A DNA stretch of 64,000 bases, from the NCBI GenBank assembly GCA_047621325.1, contig JBLHLT010000006.1:1-64000 (forward strand), in the 5' to 3' direction. Shown here piece after piece: positions 9,027 to 17,440 of this stretch (the stretch's first letter is position 1; each line of letters starts with the position of its first letter). Source of the stretch: Bermanella sp047621325 (GTDB lineage: Bacteria; Pseudomonadota; Gammaproteobacteria; Pseudomonadales; Oceanobacteraceae). The notes below the pieces were generated by a model that ran no database searches, was not told where the DNA came from, and saw only the letters and a program-made list of their open reading frames with translations. Both the position numbers and the translations under genes were made by a program.

Positions 9027-10664
9027 ATGCTTTCAAAATTCAAAGTATCTAAACGTCTCGGTGCTTTATCACTGTTCCCTATTATTGTGTTAATCATGCT
9101 TGTAATTAGCGCCATTAGTATATTCGGCACAATACAAACGGGAGTAGACAGCCTCTATAAAGACCGCATTGTGCCCTTAAGGGATTTAAAAGTGATCGCC
9201 GATGATTATGCCGTTCTTATTATTGATACCGTCAATAAAACCAATACAGGGCGTATGACTGTCGAACAAGCAAACAACAACTTAACGACAGCACAAAAAC
9301 GAATTGCCGAAACATGGAGCGAATATTTAGCAACCGAACTTACCGCAGAAGAAGCCGTATTGGTAAATGAAGCCAAACCCTTTTTTAAAGATGCTAATCG
9401 AGCAATTGAAAAACTAGTCACATTCTTAAGTTCAAAAAATGGCAACATAGAACAACAACTAAATGATTTTAATGGTGCCCTATATGATCAAATCGATCCT
9501 ATAAGCGATAAAATTACTGAGTTAATTAACTTGCAACTTAACGTAGCACAACAAGTGAATCGCGATGTTCAAGAAAGCACTCATTCATTAACCACCACTT
9601 ATATCCTTGTTACAATAATTGCTATTGCACTGCTGATTACCGCGAGCTATTACGTTACAAAATCCATCACTGCGCCACTTCATATCATGAACCGCACCAT
9701 GAAAAAGATTGAAAAAGAATCCGACATTACTCAAAAAATCATTATTTATGGACAAGATGAATTCGCCCAAACCGCAACTGTGTTTAACGAAATGATGTCA
9801 CGCATCGACACACTAATGGGCGAAGTCAACACCAACAGCATACACCTCACAACCGCCTCTAAAGACCTTGCTAACATTTCAAATGAAACCGACAAGAGCA
9901 CACTCAAACAGCAAAATGAAACAGACCAAGTCGCAACGGCCATGAATGAAATGACCGCTTCTATCCAAGAAATTTCAAGATCAACAGAAGACGCGCAACA
10001 AGCAGCAAAAGAAGCATTTGAACTCAGCCAAAACGGTCGTAGCATCAGCCAACGCAGTACATCACTATTAAATAGTTTTATGGAAGAAACCGCTAACACG
10101 GCAGAAATTTTAACCAACCTAGAAGGCGAAAGCCAAAATATAGGTTCTGTTGTTGACGTCATAAACGGTATAGCCGAACAGACTAACCTTCTTGCGCTTA
10201 ACGCTGCCATTGAAGCCGCTCGCGCAGGAGAGCAAGGCCGAGGTTTTGCGGTAGTAGCAGACGAAGTTCGCACCCTTGCTCAACGCACTCAAAGCTCAAC
10301 ACAAGAAATTCGTGATCTTGTTGAACGCCTGCAAAAAGGCACTCGCGATTCAGTGGTTGCCATGAAAAATGGCCAAGGCAAAGCAGATGAATGCCGTGAA
10401 GCTGTTGAATCAGGTCAATCATCGTTAGAAAAAATTGAAATATCCGTACAAAGCATCTGTGACATGAGCATTCAAATTGCGGCAGCTTTAGAAGAACAAA
10501 GTGCCGTAGCAAATGATATTAACCGCAACGTCACTAGCATCAGTGATATTTCAACAAGTTCAGCTAATGCGGCAAAAAAAGTATCTCAATCGAGTACGCA
10601 TTTATCGCAGTTAGCAAGTAAAATGAATGACCAAGTTAGTCGCTTTATTATCACTAAGCGTTAA
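9027..10664 (+). CDS. methyl-accepting chemotaxis protein
   Basis: A 545-residue transmembrane chemoreceptor. TM1 is about 11-33 and TM2 about 190-210. Between them lies a roughly 155-residue periplasmic helical sensor of the 4HB_MCP type (DRIVPLRDLKVIADDYAV). A HAMP linker follows (about 211-264). The cytoplasmic signalling hairpin has the conserved tip EQTNLLALNAAIEAARAGE followed by GRGFAVVADEVRTLAQR, which binds CheA/CheW. There is no C-terminal pentapeptide tether for CheR/CheB. The gene is monocistronic and its ligand is unknown; 4HB sensors often detect small organic acids or amines. Confidence 0.93.
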   Translation: MLSKFKVSKRLGALSLFPIIVLIMLVISAISIFGTIQTGVDSLYKDRIVPLRDLKVIADDYAVLIIDTVNKTNTGRMTVEQANNNLTTAQKRIAETWSEYLATELTAEEAVLVNEAKPFFKDANRAIEKLVTFLSSKNGNIEQQLNDFNGALYDQIDPISDKITELINLQLNVAQQVNRDVQESTHSLTTTYILVTIIAIALLITASYYVTKSITAPLHIMNRTMKKIEKESDITQKIIIYGQDEFAQTATVFNEMMSRIDTLMGEVNTNSIHLTTASKDLANISNETDKSTLKQQNETDQVATAMNEMTASIQEISRSTEDAQQAAKEAFELSQNGRSISQRSTSLLNSFMEETANTAEILTNLEGESQNIGSVVDVINGIAEQTNLLALNAAIEAARAGEQGRGFAVVADEVRTLAQRTQSSTQEIRDLVERLQKGTRDSVVAMKNGQGKADECREAVESGQSSLEKIEISVQSICDMSIQIAAALEEQSAVANDINRNVTSISDISTSSANAAKKVSQSSTHLSQLASKMNDQVSRFIITKR

Positions 10665-10673
10665 TCTATAAAA

Positions 10674-10706
10674 GTAATGCACCTTCTAAATCGTTAGGTG
10701 CATTAC
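10674..10706 (+). terminator. hairpin after the chemoreceptor gene
   Basis: GTAATGCACCT and AGGTGCATTAC form a perfect 11-bp stem starting ten bases after the stop codon. No clear T-run follows, so it may be a weak terminator or an mRNA-stabilising hairpin. Confidence 0.5.
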
Positions 10707-11036
10707 TCATTTCAGCTATCCTTACTTCTCATTTCCATACTGAAATCCATCATAATTCACTGTATTTTTAAACACTGCTACTTGTTGTACGAATGGTTCA
10801 TACATCTTATTGACAATACTTAATCACGGCTAAATATCAGTTTTTATTAAATACAGCATTCGTTAAATAACACCTTAAAATATTACACATATATGCAAGA
10901 AGGTAATTCGTTATCTATTAAGCGTTCATCTTAATGTCGATAAGTAGAATAATAATAGGAATGTCAATCTTAGCTAGGTAAAGGTTATGATAGATAAAAT
11001 AACCCTCAAAAATACTCAAAGCACAATATAATCACA
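10707..11036. other. intergenic stretch with no gene
   Basis: About 330 AT-rich bases between convergent genes. No open frame with a plausible start and no clear repeat was seen. Confidence 0.4.
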
Positions 11037-11110
11037 TAAAAAAACCAAAGGTAACGCTACCTTTGGTTTTAGAAGTGTTATCGACGGCCTCATTTATTAA
11101 ATGAGCCGTC
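11037..11110 (-). terminator. two hairpins ending the lipoprotein gene
   Basis: The first hairpin on the minus strand (11083-11110) pairs GACGG/CCGTC and CTCATTT/AAATGAG around a bulge. The second (11037-11071) pairs CCAAAGGTA with TACCTTTGG inside A/T runs and is a classical bidirectional terminator. Confidence 0.75.
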
Positions 11111-11131
11111 AATAATATTATCCACTCAACA

Positions 11132-12622
11132 TCATAGTTTACGTTCGTAATTCCATGTTGGCACAATGCGATTGGCCACTCCGGCCGATGATATTACGGT
11201 TTGCTCAACATCGTCCGTTGATAGTGTGCCTTCGTTGCCAACCGCTGAAAGCCGAGTCCAATTATTTATGGCCCCCGAAAATACTTGTTCACCAAACAGA
11301 AGGTTGTAACTGCCGTCTGTATTTTTAATGCTTGGTCGAGTGCTCGCATCAAGCTCATTAATACTGCCTTTAACTATCACCATACCAGCATCATCTTTTG
11401 GTGTAGTAATGCCCGTTACTAAGTCGCCATCGGTATCAAATATCATAGTCATCCAACTTTCAACCGTACGAAAGTCATTATCAACAAGCGTTCCATTATC
11501 ATTAAATTGATAACACGATGTCACCTCATAACCCTCTACTGTGCCTGGTTCGCCTAAGTAAACCGCCATAACATCTGGTAAATAACTGGTATGAAAATAC
11601 GCAGCATCCAGATCTTTTGAACCGTTCATTTGATTCATCGTATCAGCTAAAGGATGGAAATCACCATTTTGAGTTGCATCGCCATTACCGCGCTGATAAC
11701 GTACATTGCCTTCAAAACGCAGCAATAAATTCATATCAAAAGCCAGCGTTAAATTAATGCTATCGCCATCACCTAAAGTCACCGTTGGAACGTCAACATT
11801 GAACGTAGCATCTGCAGTACGAGTAAAGTTTTCATCGTTGCCACGAATATTTAAATTTACCTGCGTTTGCGTAGCCGCTGTGCCCACATAATCACTAAAT
11901 TGTGCCTGATCGGTTACGCTGCTCGCTGCGGCAGCACCAGCCGTTGTCACTAAATCAAAAATAGTAATTGGGTCAGACGTTGTGGCATTCGTTGCAACAC
12001 CCGTACACACTTTATAATTACCACCTACTAAAGTATTACAGGCCTCACCACTCGTTTCATCACACTCATTACCAGACGTACCTTGCGGTATATCGCCCCA
12101 TACTTCTTCTATACAACCTTTGATATCGGCTTCATTTCTAAAGGTTACCGCCAATTGATTAAACGTACCCGTAGGGATTTCAGTTTCAATGCTATTACCT
12201 TCTTCATCCACTTCTGCTTCAATTGCCGCCGCTAACGCAGCCAAGCTGATGGTGCCGCCATTGGCATTACTGATGCTAATAGCATCGCCATTAGCCGTTG
12301 ATGATTCAAATAAAGTGGCTGTTTTGCCGGAGTCTTGGCTGGATAACACGATAGACTTCAAATACAAGGTCATATCATCCGGTGCACCACTGGCACCATA
12401 CGATGTTTTATACGCAGGGAAATTATCCGCGTCAGAGCAATCGTTTGCCGCAACCCTAGGCTGCATCGACATGTTACTTCGATTAGCGATGAAGCTTGAG
12501 GATGCCGTACTGCTGCTTAATACTGGCTGAAAACTTAACGATACCTTAGCCTTACTATCTGAGTCGGAGTCAAAACAGGCTGCTAAGGCCAATAGGGATG
12601 TCGCGATTAATATGCGTTTCAT
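11132..12622 (-). CDS. uncharacterised secreted lipoprotein
   Basis: This 496-residue protein has a type II signal peptide with lipobox LAAC and lipidated Cys16, then an Asp/Ser-rich linker (FDSDSDSK), so it is probably an outer-membrane lipoprotein. It contains several Cys that could pair (NDCSDAD, IKGCIEEV, NECDETSGEACNTL, YKVCTG) and beta-rich stretches such as DDMTLYLKSIVLSSQDSG. Composition is Asn/Thr/Asp-rich with few Lys, as in surface proteins. I do not recognise the family. It is monocistronic, bounded by a dehydrogenase gene and a double hairpin. No function is assigned. Confidence 0.8.
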   Translation of the reverse strand: MKRILIATSLLALAACFDSDSDSKAKVSLSFQPVLSSSTASSSFIANRSNMSMQPRVAANDCSDADNFPAYKTSYGASGAPDDMTLYLKSIVLSSQDSGKTATLFESSTANGDAISISNANGGTISLAALAAAIEAEVDEEGNSIETEIPTGTFNQLAVTFRNEADIKGCIEEVWGDIPQGTSGNECDETSGEACNTLVGGNYKVCTGVATNATTSDPITIFDLVTTAGAAAASSVTDQAQFSDYVGTAATQTQVNLNIRGNDENFTRTADATFNVDVPTVTLGDGDSINLTLAFDMNLLLRFEGNVRYQRGNGDATQNGDFHPLADTMNQMNGSKDLDAAYFHTSYLPDVMAVYLGEPGTVEGYEVTSCYQFNDNGTLVDNDFRTVESWMTMIFDTDGDLVTGITTPKDDAGMVIVKGSINELDASTRPSIKNTDGSYNLLFGEQVFSGAINNWTRLSAVGNEGTLSTDDVEQTVISSAGVANRIVPTWNYERKL

Positions 12623-12752
12623 GTTTTACCTTCATCTATGTGATACCTCTTTTTAGTAAAGCACTCGATAAAAATTAATCTGCAATACGACACCCTATTT
12701 GCCTATCAATAACGCATAAAAAACAGACGAATTAGCACCGTTAGTTTTAAAT

Positions 12753-14528
12753 TTAACGCCATACGGGATACAAGCTATTCAATTCTTGTAACATGGTGAC
12801 ATCTAACGATTTTGTACGAGGCAAAATTCGCGCAAAGTAAAACTCCGCAAGCTGCACTTTCGATTGTAAAAATTGAGTATGAATACCCAGTTCTGGGCAC
12901 TCAATATTCTCATCCAATAAGCGCTGTGCCTCTATGGCCATTTTCAAGTGAAAATACGCCAACACCACATAACCGGAATACATTAAAAAATCGACACTGG
13001 CTGCGCCCACTTCATCATGGTTTTTCATGGCCCTCATGCCAATTTTCAGGCTCAATTCGCCCCACTGCTTTGCATATGGGCTTAGCTGTTGTGCTAAATG
13101 TGATAGCGCAGCGTGTTCTTTATTTTCTGAACTTAATACATGAATCAATTTTGTCATGGCCTTTAAGCTTTTACCTTGATTTCCCAAGACTTTACGCCCT
13201 AATAAATCCAACGCTTGGATACCCGTCGTACCTTCATATAAAGTACCAATACGCCCATTACGGTATAATTGTTCCGCACCGTTTTCACGCACAAAGCCAA
13301 GACCACCAAATACCTGCACCCCTAGACTTGCGCTTTCTAAACCGCTTTCAGTACAAAAACCTTTTGCGATTGGGGTTAACAAGTCTAATAAGTCTTGAGT
13401 ATCTTTATCGTCACTTATTTGGGTTTTATCTAATAGTTGCGCACAAAACTGTGCAAGCGCCCGCCCACCATCTGCAAACGCTTTTTGTGTTAACAACATA
13501 CGGCGCACATCAGGGTGCTCGACAATATAATCCGCTTCTTGGTCGGGCTGTTTTTGGCCTGACAAACTGCGCATTTGGGTACGCGCACGGGCATACGCTA
13601 AACTTTTTTGATACGCGCGTTCACTCAAACCCACACCTTGCAAACACGTGCCTAACCGCATTTCGTTCATCATGGTAAACATGGCCTGAATACCACCATT
13701 TACATCGCCAACTAAATAGCCTTTAGATTTTTCAAAACTTAAGGAACACGTTGGGCTACTATGAATACCCATTTTTTCTTCAATACCAATACAGGTGACG
13801 TGATTATTCTCCACCCATTGTGCGCGCTCATTTTCTAACTGTTTAGGCACTAAAAATAACGACAAGCCTTTAATGCCTGCTGGCGATTCTGGCAAACGTG
13901 CCAGCACTAAATGAATAATATTGTCACTGGCGTCATGCTCGCCAGATGATATAAATATTTTACTGCCGCTAATCAAATACCCATCTTGATGTGCAATGGC
14001 CTTGGTGCGAATTAAGCCTAAGTCACTGCCACAATGCGCTTCTGTCATACACATGGTGCCCGTCCACCTGCCCGCAATCATGTTAGGCAAAAAGGTATCT
14101 TGTAATTGTTTTGTGCCGTGGCTAATAATTGCGCGACAAGCGGAAATCGTCAGGGCGGGTTTCATGCTAAACGCATGGTTCGAAGAAGTGAGCATCTCAC
14201 CAATGTTAGCAGCCAATGTTTCGGTTTGCGCTTGGCCACCCCACTGCTCTGGCATGGCCACGCCCATCCAACCCGCTTCGGCATAGACTTTAAAAGCGCG
14301 CTTCATTGCCGCAGGTAAGCGCACCTTACCATTAGCAAACTGGCAACCTTGTTCATCGCATTCTCTATTAACCGGTGCCAACACTTCTTCTGCAAACTTA
14401 GCGGCTTGTTGCAGCACAAAGTAATCACTTTTAACCTGCGAGTCATTTAATGAACCCGCATGAGAGTGCATCATTAAAAACGCCATATCCGCTAAAGGTG
14501 CGGTGTATTCTTGTGTTGAAGAAGCCAT
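12753..14528 (-). CDS. acyl-CoA dehydrogenase, DmdC-like long form (second copy)
   Basis: A 591-residue paralog of the 596-residue dehydrogenase at 6049-7839, with the same long C-terminal PF12806-type extension. FAD/substrate motifs are CMTEAHCGSDLGLIRT and ISSGEHDASDN. The catalytic Glu is in GTLYEGTTGIQALDLLGRKV. It lies divergently to fadH, separated by 132 bases that carry a 21-bp palindrome, which suggests shared control of unsaturated or long-chain acyl-CoA oxidation. ATG 14528 is the natural start. Chain-length preference cannot be deduced. Confidence 0.88.
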   Translation of the reverse strand: MASSTQEYTAPLADMAFLMMHSHAGSLNDSQVKSDYFVLQQAAKFAEEVLAPVNRECDEQGCQFANGKVRLPAAMKRAFKVYAEAGWMGVAMPEQWGGQAQTETLAANIGEMLTSSNHAFSMKPALTISACRAIISHGTKQLQDTFLPNMIAGRWTGTMCMTEAHCGSDLGLIRTKAIAHQDGYLISGSKIFISSGEHDASDNIIHLVLARLPESPAGIKGLSLFLVPKQLENERAQWVENNHVTCIGIEEKMGIHSSPTCSLSFEKSKGYLVGDVNGGIQAMFTMMNEMRLGTCLQGVGLSERAYQKSLAYARARTQMRSLSGQKQPDQEADYIVEHPDVRRMLLTQKAFADGGRALAQFCAQLLDKTQISDDKDTQDLLDLLTPIAKGFCTESGLESASLGVQVFGGLGFVRENGAEQLYRNGRIGTLYEGTTGIQALDLLGRKVLGNQGKSLKAMTKLIHVLSSENKEHAALSHLAQQLSPYAKQWGELSLKIGMRAMKNHDEVGAASVDFLMYSGYVVLAYFHLKMAIEAQRLLDENIECPELGIHTQFLQSKVQLAEFYFARILPRTKSLDVTMLQELNSLYPVWR

Positions 14529-14588
14529 GTTTATTGCTCTATCTTATTTTTTTTCATTATTGAGCAATTATTTCCCGCTCACCTTAAC

Positions 14589-14609
14589 AAATGATAAGGA
14601 CGATCATTT
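14589..14609. promoter_or_regulatory. palindrome AAATGAT-N7-ATCATTT between acd and fadH
   Basis: A perfect 7-bp inverted repeat with a 7-base spacer centred 61 bases before the fadH start and between two divergent beta-oxidation genes. Its size fits a dimeric repressor operator. It does not match the FadR or PsrA consensus as I know them. Confidence 0.4.
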
Positions 14610-14660
14610 CGACAAAATAGATACTTAACCTAACATCCAATCACTATCTGGAGTCAAAAC

Positions 14661-16682
14661 ATGAACGCACATTTTCCAAAGTTATTTCAGCCACTTGATC
14701 TAGGCTTCACCACATTAAAAAACCGCGTGCTAATGGGTTCTATGCACACAGGTCTTGAAGAAGATAAAAACGGCCTAGAGCGCATGGCCGCATTCTTTGC
14801 CGAACGCGCCAAAGGTGGGGTTGGCTTAATCGTCACCGGAGGCTTTGGCCCCAATGCTCATGCCGCTACGCACCCGCATACCAACCTAATTAAAAGCAAT
14901 GAAGACGCGTTAACCCACAAAGTCATCACCGATGCGGTACACGCTGAAGACGGCAAAATTTGTATGCAAATTCTGCATACTGGCCGTTATGCGTTTAACC
15001 CTGCATCGGTTGCGCCTTCGGCGATTCAAGCGCCAATTAATCCGTTTAAACCAAAAGAATTAGATAACGACGGCATCGAAAGTGAAATTAACGACATCGT
15101 ACAAATGGCCAAATACGCACAAGTGGGCGGCTATGACGGGGTTGAAATCATGGGCTCTGAAGGCTATTTCATTAATCAGTTTTTATCACAACGCACTAAC
15201 CAACGGGATGATAAATGGGGCGGCAGTTATGAAAACCGCATGCGTTTAGCGGTTGAAGTGGTACGCCGCACCCGTGAAGTGGTTGGCGAAAAATTCATCA
15301 TTATTTATCGTTTATCCATGCTGGATTTAGTCGAAGGCGGCAGCACTTACGACGAAGTTTTAAAACTAGGCAAGGCGATTGAGAAAGCCGGAGCGACCAT
15401 TATTAATACGGGCATCGGTTGGCATGAAGCCCGCGTACCCACTATCGCCACTAAAGTACCGCGCGCCGCGTTTACGTGGGTGACGGCTAAATTCAAAAAA
15501 GAATTAAACATTCCGTTAATTACCTCTAACCGTATTAACACCCCAGAGGTAGCCGAAGAAGTATTAGAGCGCGGCGATGCCGACATGATATCAATGGCGC
15601 GTCCATTCTTAGCCGATGGCTTTTTCATGAGCAAAGCCGCCGAAGGCAAAAGCGATGAAATCAATACGTGCATCGGTTGTAACCAAGCCTGTTTAGACCA
15701 CGTATTCAGCGGCAAGATGACCAGCTGCTTGGTGAATCCAAGGGCTTGTCACGAAACCGAACTTGTCATCAAACCAAGTTCTACCAAGAAAAAATACGCC
15801 GTAATCGGCGCAGGCCCAGCGGGTTTATCGTTTGCCACCACCGCCGCACAATGCGGTCATGATGTGACCTTGTTTGATGCAGAAAGTGAAACCGGCGGTC
15901 AGTTCAACAGCGCCAAACAAGTACCGGGTAAAGAAGAGTTCTATGAAACCATTCGTTACTTCAACAAGCAGCTTGAATTAAATAACGTCAACATCAAACT
16001 CAATACCCGCGTCAATGCTGAGCAACTCAACGCATCCGACTTTGATGACGTCATTATTGCTACGGGGATTGCCCCTCGCCTACCTGAAATTGACGGTATC
16101 GAACACAGCAAAGTATTGAGCTACCTTGATGTGCTTAAATACAAAAAACCAGTGGGTAAAAAAGTCGCGGTAATTGGTGCTGGCGGTATTGGTTTTGATG
16201 TGAGCGAATACCTCGTGCACCAAGGCACCGCCACCAGCCAAAACATTGAAGCGTTCATGAAAGAATGGGGCGTCGATATGAGCCTAAACGCACGCGGCGG
16301 TATTGAAGGCATTGAAGCCAATGTCACCCCTGCTGCACGCGAGGTGTATTTATTGCAACGCAAAGCGTCAAAAGTGGGCGGTAAACTGGGCAAAACCACC
16401 GGCTGGATTCATCGCAGCGGCTTAAAAAATAAAGGCGTGAACATGATTCCGGGTTGTGAATATTTAAAAATTGACGACGAAGGTCTGCATATTAAAGTGA
16501 ACGACAACGTGCAAGTCTTAAATGTCGATAATGTCATTGTTTGTGCAGGACAAGACCCGTTACGGGAATTAACCGAAGGCTTAACCAAACCTTTCCACTT
16601 AATTGGTGGTGCTGATGTGGCCGCCGAGTTAGACGCCAAGCGCGCCATAGATCAAGGCATGCGTTTAGCGCTTTCGCTTTAA
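14661..16682 (+). CDS. fadH: 2,4-dienoyl-CoA reductase (NADPH), FadH
   Basis: FadH reduces 2,4-dienoyl-CoA intermediates from unsaturated fatty acids using NADPH, FMN, FAD and a 4Fe-4S cluster. The 673-residue protein matches the E. coli enzyme in length. The N-terminal TIM barrel (1-365) has Tyr169 in EGYFINQF and His255 in GWHEARVP, three residues offset from the known Tyr166/His252 pair. Cluster ligands are Cys337, Cys340, Cys344 and Cys356. The C-terminal half has two Rossmann motifs, VIGAGPAGLSFA and VIGAGGIGFDVSEY. GGAG lies ten bases before the ATG. It is divergent from an acyl-CoA dehydrogenase with a palindrome between. Confidence 0.95.
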   Translation: MNAHFPKLFQPLDLGFTTLKNRVLMGSMHTGLEEDKNGLERMAAFFAERAKGGVGLIVTGGFGPNAHAATHPHTNLIKSNEDALTHKVITDAVHAEDGKICMQILHTGRYAFNPASVAPSAIQAPINPFKPKELDNDGIESEINDIVQMAKYAQVGGYDGVEIMGSEGYFINQFLSQRTNQRDDKWGGSYENRMRLAVEVVRRTREVVGEKFIIIYRLSMLDLVEGGSTYDEVLKLGKAIEKAGATIINTGIGWHEARVPTIATKVPRAAFTWVTAKFKKELNIPLITSNRINTPEVAEEVLERGDADMISMARPFLADGFFMSKAAEGKSDEINTCIGCNQACLDHVFSGKMTSCLVNPRACHETELVIKPSSTKKKYAVIGAGPAGLSFATTAAQCGHDVTLFDAESETGGQFNSAKQVPGKEEFYETIRYFNKQLELNNVNIKLNTRVNAEQLNASDFDDVIIATGIAPRLPEIDGIEHSKVLSYLDVLKYKKPVGKKVAVIGAGGIGFDVSEYLVHQGTATSQNIEAFMKEWGVDMSLNARGGIEGIEANVTPAAREVYLLQRKASKVGGKLGKTTGWIHRSGLKNKGVNMIPGCEYLKIDDEGLHIKVNDNVQVLNVDNVIVCAGQDPLRELTEGLTKPFHLIGGADVAAELDAKRAIDQGMRLALSL

Positions 16683-16777
16683 GTATCCCCGATAAAAGCG
16701 CACGGGGATGACGTTTGGTGAAATGTGCTGCTTAAATTTAACCAAGATTTTCTCGGTCAATAATAAAATTCATGTAC

Positions 16778-16812
16778 AAAAAAGCCCAGCTAATATTAGC
16801 TGGGCTTTTTAA
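16778..16812. terminator. bidirectional terminator (fadH / regulator)
   Basis: AAAAAGCCCAGCTAA pairs with TTAGCTGGGCTTTTT around a TAT-centred loop. Long symmetrical stem with A/T tails on both strands, between convergent genes. Confidence 0.9.
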
Positions 16813-16837
16813 ATTAAAGCAAAGGTTTACATTTAAA

Positions 16838-17437
16838 CTAGCTTGCTATTTTTTTACGCAACCGTGACAACGACACTGGCGTGATACCTAAAAACGACGC
16901 AATGTGATATTGCGGTAAGCGCGTTGCAAGTTCGGCGTATTCTTTTAAAAACCATTTATAGCGCTGTTCACCATTACATAATAATAATTTGGCTTCGCGC
17001 TTCGCGGTTTTTAAAAACACTGTCTTCACAATATTGTTTTCTAAACGCAGCCACTCTATGTTTTCGTGGCCTAATTTAAATAGCTCTTCACTATCCGCCA
17101 GCAACACCACACTGCCCTCTAATGCTTGCACATAGTATTGGCATGGCTCGTTATTCATCATCACGCTTATAGGTGCCAACACTTCTTCGGCTTGATAAAA
17201 ATGTTGATTTACTTCATTACCGGCTTGGTCAATGTAATAAATACGAAGCAGGCCCGACACAATAAAGCACATTTGCTTGGTGACATCGCCAGCTCGTATC
17301 CAGTGCTCGTCTTCTGCTAATTCACGTACGTGAAAGCAATTTGCAAACGCTGACCAGTTGCTCAAATTGGCTTGATAACGCTGATCAAACACCCGTTCAA
17401 GCTGTTCGCGGGCCGCTGCCTCATCTAACGCTGCCAT
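16838..17437 (-). CDS. Crp/Fnr-type transcriptional regulator
   Basis: This 199-residue protein has a cyclic-nucleotide-binding-like beta-barrel (about 30-130, with EDEHWIRAGDVTKQMCFIVSGLLRIYY) and a short C-terminal winged-helix segment ending in IASFLGITPVSLSRLRKKIAS, the usual recognition-helix pattern of small Crp/Fnr relatives. There is no N-terminal Cys cluster, so it is not an oxygen sensor of Fnr type. The ABC exporter gene ends three bases before its start, so the two are coupled and it may report on the exporter's substrate (inference). Confidence 0.85.
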   Translation of the reverse strand: MAALDEAAAREQLERVFDQRYQANLSNWSAFANCFHVRELAEDEHWIRAGDVTKQMCFIVSGLLRIYYIDQAGNEVNQHFYQAEEVLAPISVMMNNEPCQYYVQALEGSVVLLADSEELFKLGHENIEWLRLENNIVKTVFLKTAKREAKLLLCNGEQRYKWFLKEYAELATRLPQYHIASFLGITPVSLSRLRKKIAS

Positions 17438-17440
17438 AGA

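Noticed and set aside
12812..13678. A 288-codon open frame on the plus strand
   Set aside because: It lies wholly antisense to the well-supported acyl-CoA dehydrogenase gene and has a His/Tyr/Leu-rich composition typical of a reverse-strand shadow.
14589..14609. FadR or PsrA binding site
   Set aside because: The palindrome does not match either consensus as known; kept as an unassigned operator candidate.
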